Shown: positions 62,149 to 64,000 of the stretch, piece by piece
Layout: every line of letters begins with the position of its first letter
How positions within the stretch are numbered: position 1 is the stretch's first letter
Source of the DNA: UBA2040 sp041674745
GTDB taxonomy: Bacteria; Bacteroidota; Bacteroidia; Flavobacteriales_D; Crocinitomicaceae
Length of the DNA: 64,000 nucleotides
Direction: 5' to 3'
Assembly: GCA_041674745.1 (NCBI GenBank)
Contig: JBAYVD010000003.1
Coordinates: forward strand, 62,001 to 126,000
Translations under genes and position numbers: made by a program
Notes under the pieces: model-generated
Seen by the model: only the letters and a program-made list of their open reading frames with translations
What the model was told of the DNA's origin: nothing
Databases searched by the model: none

Positions 62149-62948
62149 TTAAACTTAATTACTTTTTTAAGTATTCGATAGGGTTGAAAAATTAGTTTTC
62201 CAATTTTATAATCAATGTTCTGGACTATTTCTTTTTTTTTTGAGCAGACACCCAAGTATTGCTCATATAAAAATTCAGCATGCTTTGTGAAAATATATTT
62301 TTTAGCATTTTTAATATTTTTGTTCGCCACTTGAAATGTTCTGGAATTATCAATGACTCTGATTTTAAAAAATACTTTGTCAATGTAAATGAATTTTTTC
62401 CCTTCTGAAAATAAATGAATCCATAATTCCCAATCTTCTAATCCTATTTTATCTAAACCTTCATCAAATAAAATCGTTTTTATTGTTTTAGCTTTAGTAA
62501 TAGTGCAAACAGCAATTGAATTGTAAAGTAAAATTTGTTCTGGCGAGGGTAATTCTTGCTTTTTAATGAAGTTATCTTTTCCAAAGTAAATACAGTTTCC
62601 AAATAGTACATCATAATCAGCAATATTTTTAATCGCAAAACTTAATGTATCCTTCTCAATTAAATCATCTGAATCTAAAAAGACAAAAAACTCAGCGTTA
62701 GATAATAATATCGCTTTATTCCTTGCCGTGCTCGGTCCTGTATTCTCTTGATGCAGAATCTTTATCTGCGCATTTTCTTCAAAATCTTTCAATTTTTCTA
62801 TCGAATGTTCATCAGTACTTCCGTCGTTGATCAGCCAGACATCAAAGTTTGAATAAGACTGATTGAAGATAGAATCCATCGTTTCTTGAATGGTGGTGCC
62901 CGAATTGAAGTAGGGCACTATAAATGAAACAAGCGGTGAGTTTCTCAT
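62145..62948 (-). CDS. GT2 glycosyltransferase
   Basis: 267 residues. Starts with SFIVPYFNSGTTIQETMDSI, then LINDGSTDE, NTGPSTARN and FLDSDDLIEKD (D-x-D), a standard GT-A/GT2 core; LEDWELWIHL is the usual later acidic motif. Near the C-terminus an A10 run in the coding strand (plus-strand T10 at 62232-62241) encodes the lysines of CSKKKEI. Overlaps the next gene by 4 bases. Confidence 0.88.
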   Translation of the reverse strand: MRNSPLVSFIVPYFNSGTTIQETMDSIFNQSYSNFDVWLINDGSTDEHSIEKLKDFEENAQIKILHQENTGPSTARNKAILLSNAEFFVFLDSDDLIEKDTLSFAIKNIADYDVLFGNCIYFGKDNFIKKQELPSPEQILLYNSIAVCTITKAKTIKTILFDEGLDKIGLEDWELWIHLFSEGKKFIYIDKVFFKIRVIDNSRTFQVANKNIKNAKKYIFTKHAEFLYEQYLGVCSKKKEIVQNIDYKIGKLIFQPYRILKKVIKFK

Positions 62949-64000
62949 GACTGAATAATTTCATTATAATTTTTGTCAAATTGCTTTTTCGTGAAGTTTT
63001 GATTTGCACGCTTAAAGGAATTATTACTGTATAGCTGGAACAAGGATTTGTCGTTTTTTAATTGAATTATTTCCTCTGTGAATTGCTTCTTTTGACGCGA
63101 GTAGTCTGATTCACAAGAGATCAAAATACCAGATTTTTTTTGTTCTATCAATTCGGAAATCCCTCCCACATTTGTAGAAACAGGAACTGCGCCAAATACC
63201 ATCCCTTCCAAAAGTGCCATAGGAATTCCTTCACGTGTGGAGGTAATTAAAACGACGTGAGCTGTGCGATAAATCATTTCCAAATCTTTCAAGCTAGTAA
63301 TGTTTCCAACGAAATTGCATGACTTACGATCCTCTAGGTTTACTCCTTGCTCCAAATCCCCACCAACAAGTGTAATATTAAACATTTCATTGTTGTTTTT
63401 TAATTCTGAAGCGATTTTTCCAATCAGTGAAATTCTTTTTTCAGGGCTGTTGCGTCCAACATATACAACATTAAAAACATCTGTTGGTTTGATTGGGATT
63501 TCTGAACATGTGAAATTGGTAGAATTGTAAATCACATGGATCTGATTCGATAAATCAATTGGAATATTCAAACCTCGATATTGTTCAATTATGTCATTTT
63601 TTCCTTTTTGACTAATGGTCACTCGCTGATTTAGACGATTAATGTAAGGTAAACTGAACTTTTCAAAACCTGGCTCATCTCTATGCGTGAACGCATGTAT
63701 AAGGTCAACACATTTAATTTCCTTTTTTAAATTGGGAAGAAGTTCATAGAAAAATAATGAGTGGCAGCCAAAAACGGAGGTGAATTTATTGCGATTGATT
63801 TTAAAGGCGATGCAAAGTAGAATTATTTTTTTTCGCCAGGCGCTTCGAATCATTTTTTCAATATTGTGACAATCAGAATGTTGTTGAAATTCTGAAAGAA
63901 AATGAACATTTGCTGAAGGAAGCGTAAAGAAAGTGACCGTTTGGTATTGCATAGACTTAACAATGTTCAAATGAACCAGTTCTGCTCCACCTGTATGGAA
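62945..64000 (-). CDS. GT4 glycosyltransferase, 5' end beyond the window
   Basis: At least 351 residues visible. The frame remains open to the right edge, where FHTGGAELVHLNIV is the typical GT4 N-terminal loop, so the true start is a little outside; an internal TTG at 63970 is not the start. C-terminal domain: VVYVGRNSPEKRI, LVGGDLEQG, TSTREGIPMALLEGMVFGAVPV with E-x7-E, and TNVGGISELI. Confidence 0.87.
   Translation of the reverse strand, partial: FHTGGAELVHLNIVKSMQYQTVTFFTLPSANVHFLSEFQQHSDCHNIEKMIRSAWRKKIILLCIAFKINRNKFTSVFGCHSLFFYELLPNLKKEIKCVDLIHAFTHRDEPGFEKFSLPYINRLNQRVTISQKGKNDIIEQYRGLNIPIDLSNQIHVIYNSTNFTCSEIPIKPTDVFNVVYVGRNSPEKRISLIGKIASELKNNNEMFNITLVGGDLEQGVNLEDRKSCNFVGNITSLKDLEMIYRTAHVVLITSTREGIPMALLEGMVFGAVPVSTNVGGISELIEQKKSGILISCESDYSRQKKQFTEEIIQLKNDKSLFQLYSNNSFKRANQNFTKKQFDKNYNEIIQS

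Noticed and set aside
1..64000. tRNA, rRNA, restriction-modification, toxin-antitoxin, phage or other defence genes
   Set aside because: No cloverleaf-like segment, conserved rRNA stretch, or recognisable defence or phage protein was found on reading both strands.

Overview
The window looks like the chromosome of a Bacteroidota bacterium, most likely an aerobic member of the Flavobacteriales (perhaps Crocinitomicaceae/Fluviicola-like; the family is inference). The evidence is a type IX secretion pair (PorV plus a very long C25-type PorU2-like protease), a secreted PKD-domain protein with a type IX sorting tail, a DUF5686 outer-membrane protein, a fused E1 alpha/beta 2-oxoacid dehydrogenase, a monomeric isocitrate dehydrogenase, and promoters of the Bacteroidota TTG-N20-TAnnTTTG type. 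No tRNA, rRNA or CRISPR array was seen.

Layout. 1-6.7 kb: tail of an unidentified gene, a branched-chain 2-oxoacid dehydrogenase E1, then a fatty-acid beta-oxidation operon read leftward (marR-fadN-fadA) with a palindromic inverted repeat inside it. 6.8-9.0 kb: an LpxD-like acyltransferase and an RsbU/SpoIIE phosphatase. 9.0-21.4 kb: cell-surface and secretion genes (cohesin/PKD protein, DUF5686 protein, GT39-like membrane protein, PorU2-like protease, PorV). 21.5-31.5 kb: housekeeping genes (pssA, purS, an RRM protein, a crotonase, rplM-rpsI-rpsB-tsf, an unusual two-lobed PLP enzyme on the other strand, pyrH-frr). 31.5-37.6 kb: OmpA lipoprotein, group II truncated haemoglobin, DUF4403 lipoprotein, membrane thioredoxin-like protein, monomeric icd.

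38.2-64 kb is a surface-polysaccharide locus, almost all on the minus strand, with frequent 1-13 nt gene overlaps and visibly more A/T-rich in its right half. Part one (38.2-47.8 kb) holds rdgB, glycosyltransferases, asnB and a WbpG-HisH-HisF amidotransferase set next to a WecB/WbpI-type epimerase. This points to an amidated (acetamidino) N-acetyl sugar. The HisF copy lacks the Asp needed for histidine synthesis. Part two (49.2-64 kb) holds an O-acyltransferase, several GT2/GT4 enzymes, a NodB deacetylase, an FkbM methyltransferase, two SDR sugar epimerases, a membrane protein and a GNAT protein. At the right end an IS30 element abuts a decayed 2OG-Fe(II) oxygenase, and a glycosyltransferase runs off the window.

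I found no complete novel defence or mobile system. The best leads are the repurposed HisF/HisH/WbpG set, the PLP enzyme with an apparent second degenerate PLP lobe lying between tsf and pyrH, the IS30-linked oxygenase pseudogene, and homopolymer tracts inside polysaccharide genes.
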